From Bacteroidota bacterium (GTDB lineage Bacteria; Bacteroidota; Bacteroidia; Flavobacteriales; Flavobacteriaceae), in the NCBI GenBank assembly GCA_018829465.1, contig JAHJTN010000006.1:124001-188000 (forward strand): DNA of 64,000 bases, written 5' to 3'. The notes under the pieces are model-generated. The model was given only the letters and a program-made list of their open reading frames with translations, ran no database searches and had not been told where the DNA came from. Shown one piece after another: positions 54,211 through 62,712 of the stretch. The translations under genes and the position numbers were made by a program. How positions within the stretch are numbered: the stretch's first letter is position 1; every line of letters starts with the position of its first letter.

Positions 54211-55116
54211 ATGACAAAGTTTTTGCACAAATCTGTACTTTTATACTTGCTGACTTTTATATTTTTCTCCGCTTGTGAGGATGATATAGAAGACAACAGC
54301 GGTGCATTTCAGGCTACGGTGCAAGGTGTTTTTTGGAAAGCCAATCAAGCTACAGCCAGTGTGCTCGATGACGGCTCGCTTATCTTAATCGGTGCCGACA
54401 ACGACCAACGTCTTATACTTCGCACCCAATCTTTTTTACCCAATCGTTATCTATTTTCATCTTCCCTTTCCAACAATGCAACTTTTGAAACTTTCTCCGG
54501 TAATACGCAGGCAACTACACGACCTTTTCAATCTGCCGGTGAAATCTTTATCGAAAAAGTGAATCCGGACAAAGGCAGTATAACCGGGACTTTTCACTAC
54601 CAGACTCGGGAAACCTTTTCCGGTGATGATTTTTTTATCAGAGAAGGTATTTTTTACGAAATCCCTATTGTGAATTTTGATCCGGGGCTTCTTAATCCTA
54701 TAGAACCCGACATTCCCCCGGATGATGATGACGACCCCGACGATGACGGCGCGGCCTTTGAAAATCATTTTTTTGCCCGTGTAAACGGAAATCCTTTTCC
54801 TCCTCAAATCATCACTGTGGCAGTCAACAATGGCATCATCAGTGTCACCAATGCGGTGCCGCCATCTATGGCACCGGCCATGACAATTCGTTTTTCAGAA
54901 ACCATAGGTCCGGGTAGTTTTGGCATAGGCGCTTCGGGCAACAACGCGGCTTTTTACACGCCGGGGGGCATCGATCTAAACGCCACGAGCGGCACACTCA
55001 TCATTGACAGCCACGACACTGCCGGCAGGGAAGTGCGCGGAAGATTCAACTTTCGCGTGGCGCAACAAGGCAATCCGGTTGAAGTAACCGAAGGCGAATT
55101 TGCCGTTCGCTATTAA
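54211..55116 (+). CDS. Lipoprotein, DUF6252-like
   Basis: 301 residues. Lipoprotein signal with SVLLYLLTFIFFSAC (Cys near 22) followed by EDDIEDN, an acidic surface-export style. Two beta-rich halves, each with a VNGNPFP- or VQGVFWKA-type opening, are separated by an acidic linker (PPDDDDDPDDDGAAFEN). This suggests a tandem duplication of one domain. The DUF6252 label is from memory of the opening motif; function unknown. Confidence 0.72.
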   Translation: MTKFLHKSVLLYLLTFIFFSACEDDIEDNSGAFQATVQGVFWKANQATASVLDDGSLILIGADNDQRLILRTQSFLPNRYLFSSSLSNNATFETFSGNTQATTRPFQSAGEIFIEKVNPDKGSITGTFHYQTRETFSGDDFFIREGIFYEIPIVNFDPGLLNPIEPDIPPDDDDDPDDDGAAFENHFFARVNGNPFPPQIITVAVNNGIISVTNAVPPSMAPAMTIRFSETIGPGSFGIGASGNNAAFYTPGGIDLNATSGTLIIDSHDTAGREVRGRFNFRVAQQGNPVEVTEGEFAVRY

Positions 55117-55189
55117 AATCATCTAAATTCATTGTTCATTGTTGTACAAATAGGGCTGTTATCTTACTTTTATAACGTAAATTTGGAAT

Positions 55190-56653
55190 ATGCTCAAACA
55201 AGGATTACAACTTAAACTCTCGCAGAAACTTTCCCCTCAGCAGATTCAATTGATGAAGTTGATACAATTGCCTTTGCAGGAATTTGAGCAGCGTCTCAAA
55301 CAAGAATTGGAAGAAAATCCGGCTTTGGAAGGCGATGAGCACCAAACAGAATCTGAAGTTGAAGATTTTGACACAGAAATGGATTCGGATTTTGATAACG
55401 AATCTGACACTATAGAGGCTGAAGACATCAACATAGACGAATACCTGAGTGATGACGAAATACCGGATTATCGGTTGAGTTCAAACAACTACAGCGCAGA
55501 TGACGAAGAAAAAGAAACGCCACTTTCTTCAGGCACAAGTTTCTATCAATATTTGTTGTCGCAGCTGCACACCTATCGGTTAGATGAGCATGCCATGCAA
55601 ACCGCAGAATTCATCATCGGTTCGTTGGAAGAAGACGGTTTTCTCAGGCGAAATCTTCAGGATTTGGTAGATGATTTGGCGTTCACGCAAAATGTATTTG
55701 TGACAGAGGAAGTTGCCGAAAACGCCCTGAAAATCGTGCAACAGCTTGAGCCGGCCGGCGTGGGTGCGCGTGATTTGAGAGAATGTTTGCTGATACAGAT
55801 TCGCCAAAAACAAGAAACCAAAACCACCGTGCTGGCCAAAAAAATCATTGAACACGCTTTTGAATCTTTGAGCAAACGGCACTACGACCAAATGCTACAC
55901 AAGTTTGACATAGACGAGCAAACCTTGCGCGAAGCACTCGAAGAAATTGAAAAACTCAACCCAAAACCGGGCAATGCCTTTGCCGGCAACAACAAACCCA
56001 CCGCACACGTGGTGCCCGACTTTATGATTCGGATTGTAGATGGCGAGCTCGTGCTGACGCTCAATGGCAGAAACGCCCCCGAGTTGCACGTTTCGCGTGA
56101 CTACTCAGACATGCTGAAAGGCTACAAAGAAGCCAAAGAAAAATCGAGTCAACAAAAAGAAGCTGTTCAGTTTATCAAACAGAAACTAGATGCGGCCAAA
56201 TGGTTTATCGACGCCATCAAACAGCGGCAGCAAACCCTTTTTGTAACCATGCAGGCCATCATGCAATTCCAAAAAGAATATTTTTTGACCGGTGATGAGC
56301 GCCAGTTGAAGCCCATGATTTTAAAAGACATTGCAGACGAAATTGGCATGGATGTATCCACCATTTCCAGAGTTGCCAATAGCAAATATGTAGATACGCC
56401 CTACGGCACCAAGCTCATCAAGGAACTTTTTTCTGAATCCATGAAAAACGATCAGGGAGAAGATGTGTCCACCTTGGAGATTAAAAAAATACTGGAAACC
56501 GTCATCGAAAAAGAGGATAAGAAAAAACCAATGACCGATGACAAACTGACTAAAATATTATTGGAAAAAGGCTATCCTATTGCGCGCAGGACCGTGGCCA
56601 AATATCGCGAGCAACTCGATATACCCGTAGCGCGTTTGCGCAAAAAACTTTAA
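55190..56653 (+). CDS. rpoN: RNA polymerase sigma-54 factor
   Basis: 487 residues. N-terminal activator-interacting region MLKQGLQLKLSQKLSPQQIQ, acidic linker about 45-110, core-binding domain, HTH (DIADEIGMDVSTISRVAN) and the RpoN box ARRTVAKYREQLDIP at the C-terminus. Directs transcription from -24/-12 promoters with bacterial enhancer-binding activators, none of which is in the window. A TAAATTTG lies only 4 bases before the ATG and is probably too close to be its -7. Confidence 0.96.
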   Translation: MLKQGLQLKLSQKLSPQQIQLMKLIQLPLQEFEQRLKQELEENPALEGDEHQTESEVEDFDTEMDSDFDNESDTIEAEDINIDEYLSDDEIPDYRLSSNNYSADDEEKETPLSSGTSFYQYLLSQLHTYRLDEHAMQTAEFIIGSLEEDGFLRRNLQDLVDDLAFTQNVFVTEEVAENALKIVQQLEPAGVGARDLRECLLIQIRQKQETKTTVLAKKIIEHAFESLSKRHYDQMLHKFDIDEQTLREALEEIEKLNPKPGNAFAGNNKPTAHVVPDFMIRIVDGELVLTLNGRNAPELHVSRDYSDMLKGYKEAKEKSSQQKEAVQFIKQKLDAAKWFIDAIKQRQQTLFVTMQAIMQFQKEYFLTGDERQLKPMILKDIADEIGMDVSTISRVANSKYVDTPYGTKLIKELFSESMKNDQGEDVSTLEIKKILETVIEKEDKKKPMTDDKLTKILLEKGYPIARRTVAKYREQLDIPVARLRKKL

Positions 56654-56656
56654 AAG

Positions 56657-57265
56657 ATGCAAAAGAATATTGCCTTATTGATTTCGTATGTTTTTCATCC
56701 ACTGTTTGTGCCCTTCTACGGTTTATTGATTTTTCTGAAAACAACAACCTTTTTGTTGGATTTTGGCCTACAATATCAAATTGGCAAATTGGTACTGATG
56801 CTGACCGTTTTGTTTCCGGTTGTTTTGTTTCTCTTTATCAAAAACAGGAAACTGGCAGACGATGTTTTTTTAGCCAAGACCGAGCAACGAAAAATTCCGC
56901 TCTTGTTTAACCTTGCCTTGCTGAGTCTTCTCATTTTTCGGCTCTATATCTTTCCCGAACTCATTGAACTTCGCATGTTTTTTTACGGTCTGCTGATTTC
57001 TAACCTTTTGGCCTTTATCTTTTTGTATTTAAAAACCAAGGTGAGTTTGCACACGCTTTACTTGTCCAATGTTTTTTTCTATTTGCTTAGCTTCAGCATC
57101 TTTACCCAAGCAGAGTCAAGAATTTGGCTCGTGCTGTCACTCTTAGTTATGGGTCTTGTAGGCAGCTGCCGAATGTATCTGAAAGCGCATCGGTTTGACG
57201 AAATTGTTTGGGGGTTTGTTTTGCCTTTGGCCACGCACTTGGCACTGTACGTTTTTTGGCAATAA
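56657..57265 (+). CDS. Polytopic membrane protein downstream of rpoN
   Basis: 202 residues with about six hydrophobic helices (first at residues 8-30, HPLFVPFYGLLIFLKTTTF) and short polar loops. DDVFLAKTEQRKIPLL is the longest hydrophilic stretch. It has a look of the PAP2 superfamily but no phosphatase signature, so no function is assigned. It starts 3 bases after the rpoN stop and is thus coupled to it. Confidence 0.82.
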   Translation: MQKNIALLISYVFHPLFVPFYGLLIFLKTTTFLLDFGLQYQIGKLVLMLTVLFPVVLFLFIKNRKLADDVFLAKTEQRKIPLLFNLALLSLLIFRLYIFPELIELRMFFYGLLISNLLAFIFLYLKTKVSLHTLYLSNVFFYLLSFSIFTQAESRIWLVLSLLVMGLVGSCRMYLKAHRFDEIVWGFVLPLATHLALYVFWQ

Positions 57266-57288
57266 TGGGCATTTTATGGCATAGATAC

Positions 57289-57309
57289 TTATCCAAACTA
57301 TTTGGATAA
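57289..57309. terminator. Palindromic hairpin between convergent genes
   Basis: TTATCCAAA, CTA, TTTGGATAA: a perfect nine-pair stem without a clear T-run. Position between convergent genes suggests a weak terminator. Confidence 0.45.
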
Positions 57310-57401
57310 AGGAACTTGCGGGTCAGGAAATCTTTACCTAAACTTTAAGGTGTGCTCACTATATTGCATGCATCGTCATGTTCATGATGATGTGGTTTAA
57401 G

Positions 57402-58226
57402 CTACATTCCCATGGCAAAAAAATTGAAAGACTTAATCGTTAAAGAAGCCGTTCCATCGATGTTTCCAACATAAAATTCCAAATAGTCATTTTGTGCAAG
57501 TGACAAAAAAACATGCATTGCAGAACTTTGGTGATCTGCAGATGTGCCTGTTCTTATCAATAACTTAGATGAATCTTGAATCACTCCGTTTTTAGCGACA
57601 CCAAAAACATAGGTTTGTCCATTGGTGGACGGCGTGAAGCTATAGCTCAATGCAATATGAAAAAATCTAGTGGTTGCGCCGGTATAGGTCAGTCTGTTAT
57701 TTGTACCGGTGCCAAATTGATCATTCACAAAGTTGACACCTGAAGTTGGATTTATTTTAACCATGTTATCATTCCCAGCAATACCTGCGGATTGAGATCC
57801 GACAGCAACCGTAAAACCCGTAGTGTAGTTAAAATAACTCAATTCTCCCATTGGAAGCATCAGACGACCTTGAGGGATTGTAGTTCCGGTAAAGGTTTTG
57901 CTGCCTCCGATGGTTTGGTTGCTGGTTGTATCCACAAAACTACCGCTGCTTGACAGGGCAACCCATGTACCATTGAAATAGTTAAAAAGGTTGGTAGAAG
58001 TATTAAAAATCAACAAGCCGGCAGCGGGGCTTGCGATGGCATCGCGTTGGGCCGTGGTCATCCGTGGAATCAGAAGTCCTTTGGTAGTCGAAGCCACATC
58101 CAGCATGGAAGACGTGTCGGGACTGTTGTTGCCTATGCCGACTTGGGCATGTGTTTGAAAAGGCAGCATCAACAAAATCAAGAGTGATAATTGTAAAATG
58201 TTTTTCGTTAAGGGTTTAATTTTCAT
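57402..58226 (-). CDS. Secreted protein with a short conserved N-terminal module and C1q/fibre-like C-terminus
   Basis: 274 residues from the ATG at 58226 (MKIKPLTKNILQLSLLI); signal peptide ending near THAQVGIGNNSPD. The module DTSSMLDVASTTKGLLIPRM and TTAQRDAIASPAAGLLIF is a frequent N-terminal module in Bacteroidota secreted proteins. The rest (LTYTGATTRFFHIALSYSF, GVAKNGVIQDSSKL) resembles phage fibre or C1q-like jelly rolls. No sorting domain. It lies 35 bases after its paralogue. Confidence 0.75.
   Translation of the reverse strand: MKIKPLTKNILQLSLLILLMLPFQTHAQVGIGNNSPDTSSMLDVASTTKGLLIPRMTTAQRDAIASPAAGLLIFNTSTNLFNYFNGTWVALSSSGSFVDTTSNQTIGGSKTFTGTTIPQGRLMLPMGELSYFNYTTGFTVAVGSQSAGIAGNDNMVKINPTSGVNFVNDQFGTGTNNRLTYTGATTRFFHIALSYSFTPSTNGQTYVFGVAKNGVIQDSSKLLIRTGTSADHQSSAMHVFLSLAQNDYLEFYVGNIDGTASLTIKSFNFFAMGM
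58015..58147 (-). repeat. Repeat copy A (module duplicated in two neighbouring genes)
   Basis: Matches 59071-59206. From 58036 to 58093 only about one base in 58 differs, while sequence on both sides diverges. Confidence 0.8.
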
Positions 58227-58261
58227 GGTAAACGGTTTTTGTTTATTAAGGGCGGGCATTG

Positions 58262-59302
58262 TTATTTAGTAAATTCTCCCTTACTTCCGTCGCTATCGAT
58301 CTGAAAGTGAAAGTCGATTTCGAGCAATCCGGCATCCCCGACAAAACTGTCAGTGCCGTTGGTGGCTTGCCTGAATATCCTGCAGACCAACATGCTTGAG
58401 AGCGTCTTCCCGGTGGCATCTATACTGCCCAAGGCCGTGATGGCGTGTTCATAGGCATCGACCGTGCCAACGGGCGCAATAGGGTTGCTTCCAGTGATGA
58501 TGGTAGTGCTTCCAAACAAATCGCCTACGTTGGTCCAGGTATATTCCAATCCCCAAACAACCTTGTTGCTGCCCACGTTACTTTCTGCTGTCCAATGCAC
58601 ATGTGGCATGATGGGAGATCCTTCTTTCCAACTGTGAGGCAGCTGAACGGTGAAGTAGAGTTCTTCTTCTACATCATCGTCAAACCATTGTAAGAAAACA
58701 CCTTGGCTGGTACCGGTTTTTTTTAAAACTTTCCAATCCGGGTCGCGCGTGCCGCCTTTGGTTGTTGAGCTTACAGGCACTTTTAAATCGTCAAACCGGG
58801 TTGCCGTACCTTCGTAGCTCAACGAGCCGTCGGCTTCTATTTTAGTGTCATTCCCATTGGCAATATCTCCTATTTTGGTTATGCCTGCGTTGTCAATGTA
58901 CATTTTTTCCGTACCTAAAGTTGTGAACCGTATTTTGTCCTCATCCGCAGTTTGCTCTACTTCAATTTTGGTGTCTCCGTCAGAATCAACCAATAAACTT
59001 TGGTTTGGGGAAATTTCGGTCCAAACAGTATTGAAATACCAAAAACTGTTTGTTTCGTTGTCAAAGACCATAAGCCCGGCAGCGGGGTCGGCAATGGCAT
59101 CGCGTTGGGCTGTGGTCATCCGTGGAATCAGAAGTCCTTTGGTAGTCGAAGACACATCGAGCATGGAAGATGCATCTGGCGAAATCGTGCCTATGCCCAC
59201 TTGGGCTGTTATATTTGAGGTGGTAAAAATTGAAAGGGCAATTAATACTAGGGGCAGCAACTTGTAGTGTTCTACGGTAAAATATGAGGTATTTGTTTTC
59301 AT
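58262..59302 (-). CDS. Secreted protein sharing the N-terminal module of its neighbour
   Basis: 346 residues. Signal peptide MKTNTSYFTVEHYKLLPLVL to about ITAQ, then VGIGTISPDASSMLDVSS and KGLLIPRMTTAQRDAIADPA, nearly identical to the module of the downstream gene. The central part (DGDTKIEVEQTADEDKIRFT) is a beta-helix-like repeat; the C-terminal half (LPHSWKEGSPIMPHVHW, GLEYTWTNVGDLFG) is a jelly-roll-like domain unlike its neighbour. No T9SS sorting domain is seen, so export is by Sec only or with the partner. Function unknown. Confidence 0.75.
   Translation of the reverse strand: MKTNTSYFTVEHYKLLPLVLIALSIFTTSNITAQVGIGTISPDASSMLDVSSTTKGLLIPRMTTAQRDAIADPAAGLMVFDNETNSFWYFNTVWTEISPNQSLLVDSDGDTKIEVEQTADEDKIRFTTLGTEKMYIDNAGITKIGDIANGNDTKIEADGSLSYEGTATRFDDLKVPVSSTTKGGTRDPDWKVLKKTGTSQGVFLQWFDDDVEEELYFTVQLPHSWKEGSPIMPHVHWTAESNVGSNKVVWGLEYTWTNVGDLFGSTTIITGSNPIAPVGTVDAYEHAITALGSIDATGKTLSSMLVCRIFRQATNGTDSFVGDAGLLEIDFHFQIDSDGSKGEFTK
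59071..59206 (-). repeat. Repeat copy B (module duplicated in two neighbouring genes)
   Basis: Partner of 58015-58147; encodes the LLIPRMTTAQRDAIADPAAG module. Confidence 0.8.
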
Positions 59303-59320
59303 AATTTATGGTTTTATAGT

Positions 59321-61213
59321 TTAATAAACAGCTAATTTGAAACTTTGTACTTGGGAAGATTTATTGATTTTGATGATGTAAACACCTGTACTTTGGTTGA
59401 ATGGAATTGTCATTTTTTCTTGAAACGATTTTTGGTTAAGTTCCAACTGCTTGATGCGTTGACCTGAGATATTATACACATCGATTTGGCTGATTTCTTC
59501 TTGGTTTGGATTGAAAATTTGGATATTTTTCCCTCTTTGGTCATAAAGTATCCTAAGTGAACTCAACCCAACCTCGGGGTTAGACATCGTCGATGGCGTG
59601 AAAGTAATTTTAAATCGGTCATTAAAAGTACCGGCAGGTATAGAGATGTTTGCAGCACCATCCTTTAGGTCATAAGTAAGACCCGTTTCTGTGTCCACAA
59701 GAATTACAGGATCTGCAAAATTTTCGAGTTGGTCAATCATTATTTTGTGGACTTGTTCGCTAGACGAGGTGATGCCCAAAGGCAATTCTATGATATCGTA
59801 ATAAGGTTGTGCCTGGATTACATAAGCTTCGTTGTTCAAATACCAATACATATCATTTGCACTCACATCTATCATTTTGGCGTCATAACCGATGTCTATC
59901 CCGGGTGTGGTGCCATCTATAAAGGAAACTAATATCTGACGGTGATAGCCCAAAGCGTCCTCGTGTCCCAAGCGGATTCTGACGTTAAGTGCATCCGCTG
60001 TTCTGCCCTGATTGGCACGTGTAAAGACTGAATTGGTGCCTTTTACTTCAAATTTTCTTTGTCCATTGTTGAAAACAAAACTACCCCCTGTAGTTGATGC
60101 TGCTTGCACAAAAAAGCCTTGACCGACTGGGATGTATCGCTGTGGCTCTATGTTTCCTGCACCGGTCTGTACCAAACTTGGATGCGCAGTGGCAGAAACA
60201 CCGCCACCTATACTATAAGTAGCATAACCGCCTTGGTAGTCTGTAGAGTAGTGAGAGCCTCCTCCCCAATGCTCCCAAAAGTACAAAACTGTACCGGTAG
60301 CAAAAGCAGCCAAGTTGTCCGCGATAAACTGATTGGCATCTATGGCAGATGGATACGGATTGCCCAAAATAGACATTTTATCTGCGTCAACTGTATGTGT
60401 ATAAGCTCCATCGTTTGGTGTTCCGCCAAACACGTAATTTTGTGTCCCGCCAGCATTACCTGTTCCCTTCATCGTAAATCCTTCACCAATATTGAGCAAG
60501 CCCGCAGATCCGATTTGCCTCCAACCGTTGGCACCTGTATTGTTGATGAATTTATAAATCCAATAACTGCTGATTGTGATTGGGTTGGAGAGGCTGCCGT
60601 TGTAACCGGAAGTGTAAACAACAGGTGGCGGTGTAAACGGGCTTTCCGAAAAATAAGTACCGTCATATAGACTACTGCTTAAACTATATTGTCCGCCAAC
60701 ATTAACCGGTGACGACCAATAATTAAACTTGTACTTGTCTGACGTTCCTTGCTGGCTGATAAATAATTTACCCGACACAGCACTATTTGCAGAAGTGCCG
60801 TTGTGGGTTTGTATCAATTGTGCCTCTCCGGTCAGGCTGAGTATGCCACTTGTGAGTGCCACGGAATTTGCAACAATCAAATTTAGGCTGTCTGCCACTT
60901 GCACGCCGAGACCGGAATTGTTGATGTTCAGGTTGTAAAAAGCCAGCTGTTTGGCCGACCCGGTGATGTTTTGCGTTGAGCTTCCTGTGAAATAAGCCGT
61001 ACCGGAGGAAGATGTGACTGTATTGTGGTTGACAAAGTCAGCTTTCAGATAGAGGTTACCATCGGCAGAAAGTGCTCCTGTGTTTGTAAAAGTTCCGGAA
61101 GTGTATAAGTCCGTACCGTTTTCTACTTTGAAAACACCGGCATTATAAATCTGTGCGTAAATATTTTGGTTCATGAATGCCACGAACAAAAAAACGGAAG
61201 TGTAAAGTTTCAT
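59321..61213 (-). CDS. Type IX secreted surface protein with type A sorting domain
   Basis: 630 residues from the ATG at 61213 (MKLYTSVFLFVAFMNQNIYA, signal peptide). The N-terminal part has beta-helix-like repeats (TSGTFTNTGALSADGNLYLK, TGSAKQLAFYNLNINNSG), then aromatic/Gly-rich sequence. The C-terminal about 70 residues, with ISQIDVYNISGQRIKQLEL and TGVYIIKINKSS...FKLAVY, form the T9SS type A sorting domain that directs passage through the type IX outer-membrane channel and attachment to the cell surface. Preceded by a promoter with an adjacent palindrome. Begins a three-gene unit with the two module proteins 18 and 35 bases on. Confidence 0.88.
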   Translation of the reverse strand: MKLYTSVFLFVAFMNQNIYAQIYNAGVFKVENGTDLYTSGTFTNTGALSADGNLYLKADFVNHNTVTSSSGTAYFTGSSTQNITGSAKQLAFYNLNINNSGLGVQVADSLNLIVANSVALTSGILSLTGEAQLIQTHNGTSANSAVSGKLFISQQGTSDKYKFNYWSSPVNVGGQYSLSSSLYDGTYFSESPFTPPPVVYTSGYNGSLSNPITISSYWIYKFINNTGANGWRQIGSAGLLNIGEGFTMKGTGNAGGTQNYVFGGTPNDGAYTHTVDADKMSILGNPYPSAIDANQFIADNLAAFATGTVLYFWEHWGGGSHYSTDYQGGYATYSIGGGVSATAHPSLVQTGAGNIEPQRYIPVGQGFFVQAASTTGGSFVFNNGQRKFEVKGTNSVFTRANQGRTADALNVRIRLGHEDALGYHRQILVSFIDGTTPGIDIGYDAKMIDVSANDMYWYLNNEAYVIQAQPYYDIIELPLGITSSSEQVHKIMIDQLENFADPVILVDTETGLTYDLKDGAANISIPAGTFNDRFKITFTPSTMSNPEVGLSSLRILYDQRGKNIQIFNPNQEEISQIDVYNISGQRIKQLELNQKSFQEKMTIPFNQSTGVYIIKINKSSQVQSFKLAVY

Positions 61214-61243
61214 GATGCATTGTATTGGGACTAAAATGTTTAG

Positions 61244-61251
61244 CAAAATTA
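61244..61251 (-). promoter_or_regulatory. -7 element (TAATTTTG) for the T9SS surface protein
   Basis: Minus-strand match to TAnnTTTG, 30 bases before the ATG at 61213. Confidence 0.5.
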
Positions 61252-61273
61252 ACACTCGCCATAGCTACACATC

Positions 61274-61287
61274 ATGACATTTGTCAT
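61274..61287. promoter_or_regulatory. Candidate operator ATGACATTTGTCAT
   Basis: Six-base inverted arms ATGACA/TGTCAT around two bases, located just upstream of the -33 position of the T9SS promoter, where an activator would bind. Not seen elsewhere in the window. Confidence 0.4.
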
Positions 61288-61521
61288 ACTTTAAGAAATT
61301 ACATGCACTTATATTTGCATTTTCATATTTTTATCAATAAATATTTAAAATTTAAACATTTTAAATAGAAAATAAACTCCAAAGAGGTCTTCAGTTTTTC
61401 TTTTCTGTAATTTATATAGATTATTTGATTCTTACCCTTCTCAAAAAGTTAACGCGGTCAAAAAAATCCACTTAGGTTTTAGTTTATTACTTCTCCACAC
61501 AGCCAAGAATTTTTTCAGAAG

Positions 61522-62712
61522 CTAATACCATTTGCATTTTTTATAGAGATGGTTTTTAGCTCTTTTTTCACGATTGCTCATGAAGAAGTAGGTGTTGCTC
61601 ATAAAATATTTTCTATATCCCATTAAATGGAAGATGGATTTAATGTAAAAACGCGCTATTTTTTTATTGACCATCAACGTTTCTTTTTCTTTGTTAGTCC
61701 AACTGATACCCGGAAAAAGAATAAGAAGCTGATAGAGTTTAAATTGCCTTAGAAAAGCTGAAATTTTAAGTGCCAACATCGGAATTCTTCTAATGATAAA
61801 AAATCCGTCGTTACCCTGTTTTTGGTACAGCGGCATAAAAAGTATCGAACGCTTTTTGGATATCACATCTGTTTGATTGTAAGAGGCCAAATGTTCACCC
61901 TTTTGTATTTTTGAAAAATTAAGAAAGCCTTTTTTCATGCTAAAGTTGTCGTGATCTTCGATTTTAAAACGTTGGGTGACTTCATAAAAACAAGGTTTTG
62001 AGCATTCATTAAAATTATGCTTGAAATTTTGAAAAATTTCAAAGTCTTTTCTTGAGATTAATTCGGTGTGAAGAAGTGTTTTCCAAATAAATTCAACACA
62101 ATTTTGAACGGCAGATTCATCTTGATGCTGTCCGGCTTCAAAACCAAGTGAAACATATCCCCTTTCATTGATATAATTGAGCAATGTTCCTTGCAAATAC
62201 TCTTCCAAGCCCAATACTATTGGCACGTTGAACAATGTTGCAAATTTTCGATTAATCATGGCATCGCTAATGGTGATAAAGGGTTTAGAGTGAGATGATG
62301 TGGTGTGTAAATCAAGAAAATAATAAGGGGGTTGCTCTGCTAAAAGAATCTTTGACAAGCTATTATAAATGTGTAGCAGCTCTTGCTCATCGGGTCTTAA
62401 GAATTCTTTATCTCTTCTCAAAATGCTGGTAATGTGATGGCGCTGCCAAATTCGGTTAAGATCGCTTTCCAAAAAACGTTTCTCCAGTTCTAGGGCTTTC
62501 ACATTGCCTCTGAAACCATAGAGGGTTCCATTCATTTTAATATTCCAACTTTTCAATTGCGCAAATACCTGCTCCAAAGCTTTAATTCCCGCAGGCTCAT
62601 TGCCGTGGATACCTCCAAAAAAAACGACAGTTGCCCCAGGGTTTATTCCCTTTATATGTCCAATAATCCTATCGGGTAACTTAATTTTTTCGTTTCTTAC
62701 TATCGCTTCCAT
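61522..62712 (-). CDS. Succinylglutamate desuccinylase/aspartoacylase-family zinc hydrolase
   Basis: 396 residues. Zinc site HGNE in FFGGIHGNEPAGIKAL, second His in FLDLHTTSSHSKPF, and the catalytic-Glu area VSLGFEAGQH. The C-terminal about 150 residues (from SMKKGFLNFSKIQKGEHLA) include a family beta domain and a basic tail. Related M14-like enzymes deacylate amino acids or peptides. It overlaps the GCS2-CBS gene by 13 bases, so the two are coupled and probably act in one pathway. Confidence 0.85.
   Translation of the reverse strand: MEAIVRNEKIKLPDRIIGHIKGINPGATVVFFGGIHGNEPAGIKALEQVFAQLKSWNIKMNGTLYGFRGNVKALELEKRFLESDLNRIWQRHHITSILRRDKEFLRPDEQELLHIYNSLSKILLAEQPPYYFLDLHTTSSHSKPFITISDAMINRKFATLFNVPIVLGLEEYLQGTLLNYINERGYVSLGFEAGQHQDESAVQNCVEFIWKTLLHTELISRKDFEIFQNFKHNFNECSKPCFYEVTQRFKIEDHDNFSMKKGFLNFSKIQKGEHLASYNQTDVISKKRSILFMPLYQKQGNDGFFIIRRIPMLALKISAFLRQFKLYQLLILFPGISWTNKEKETLMVNKKIARFYIKSIFHLMGYRKYFMSNTYFFMSNREKRAKNHLYKKCKWY

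Larger units (their letters stand above)
61214..61521. other. 308-base intergenic region
   Basis: A/T-rich. Holds the promoter and palindrome of the T9SS gene (61244-61287). Beyond that, to the aspartoacylase-like gene end, nothing was recognised. Confidence 0.7.

Noticed and set aside
55178-55185. TAAATTTG as the rpoN promoter
   Set aside because: Only 4 bases from the ATG; matches this loose consensus occur by chance in A/T-rich DNA.
58015-59206. CRISPR-like direct repeats
   Set aside because: Only two long copies, both coding; no short spaced repeats or cas genes.
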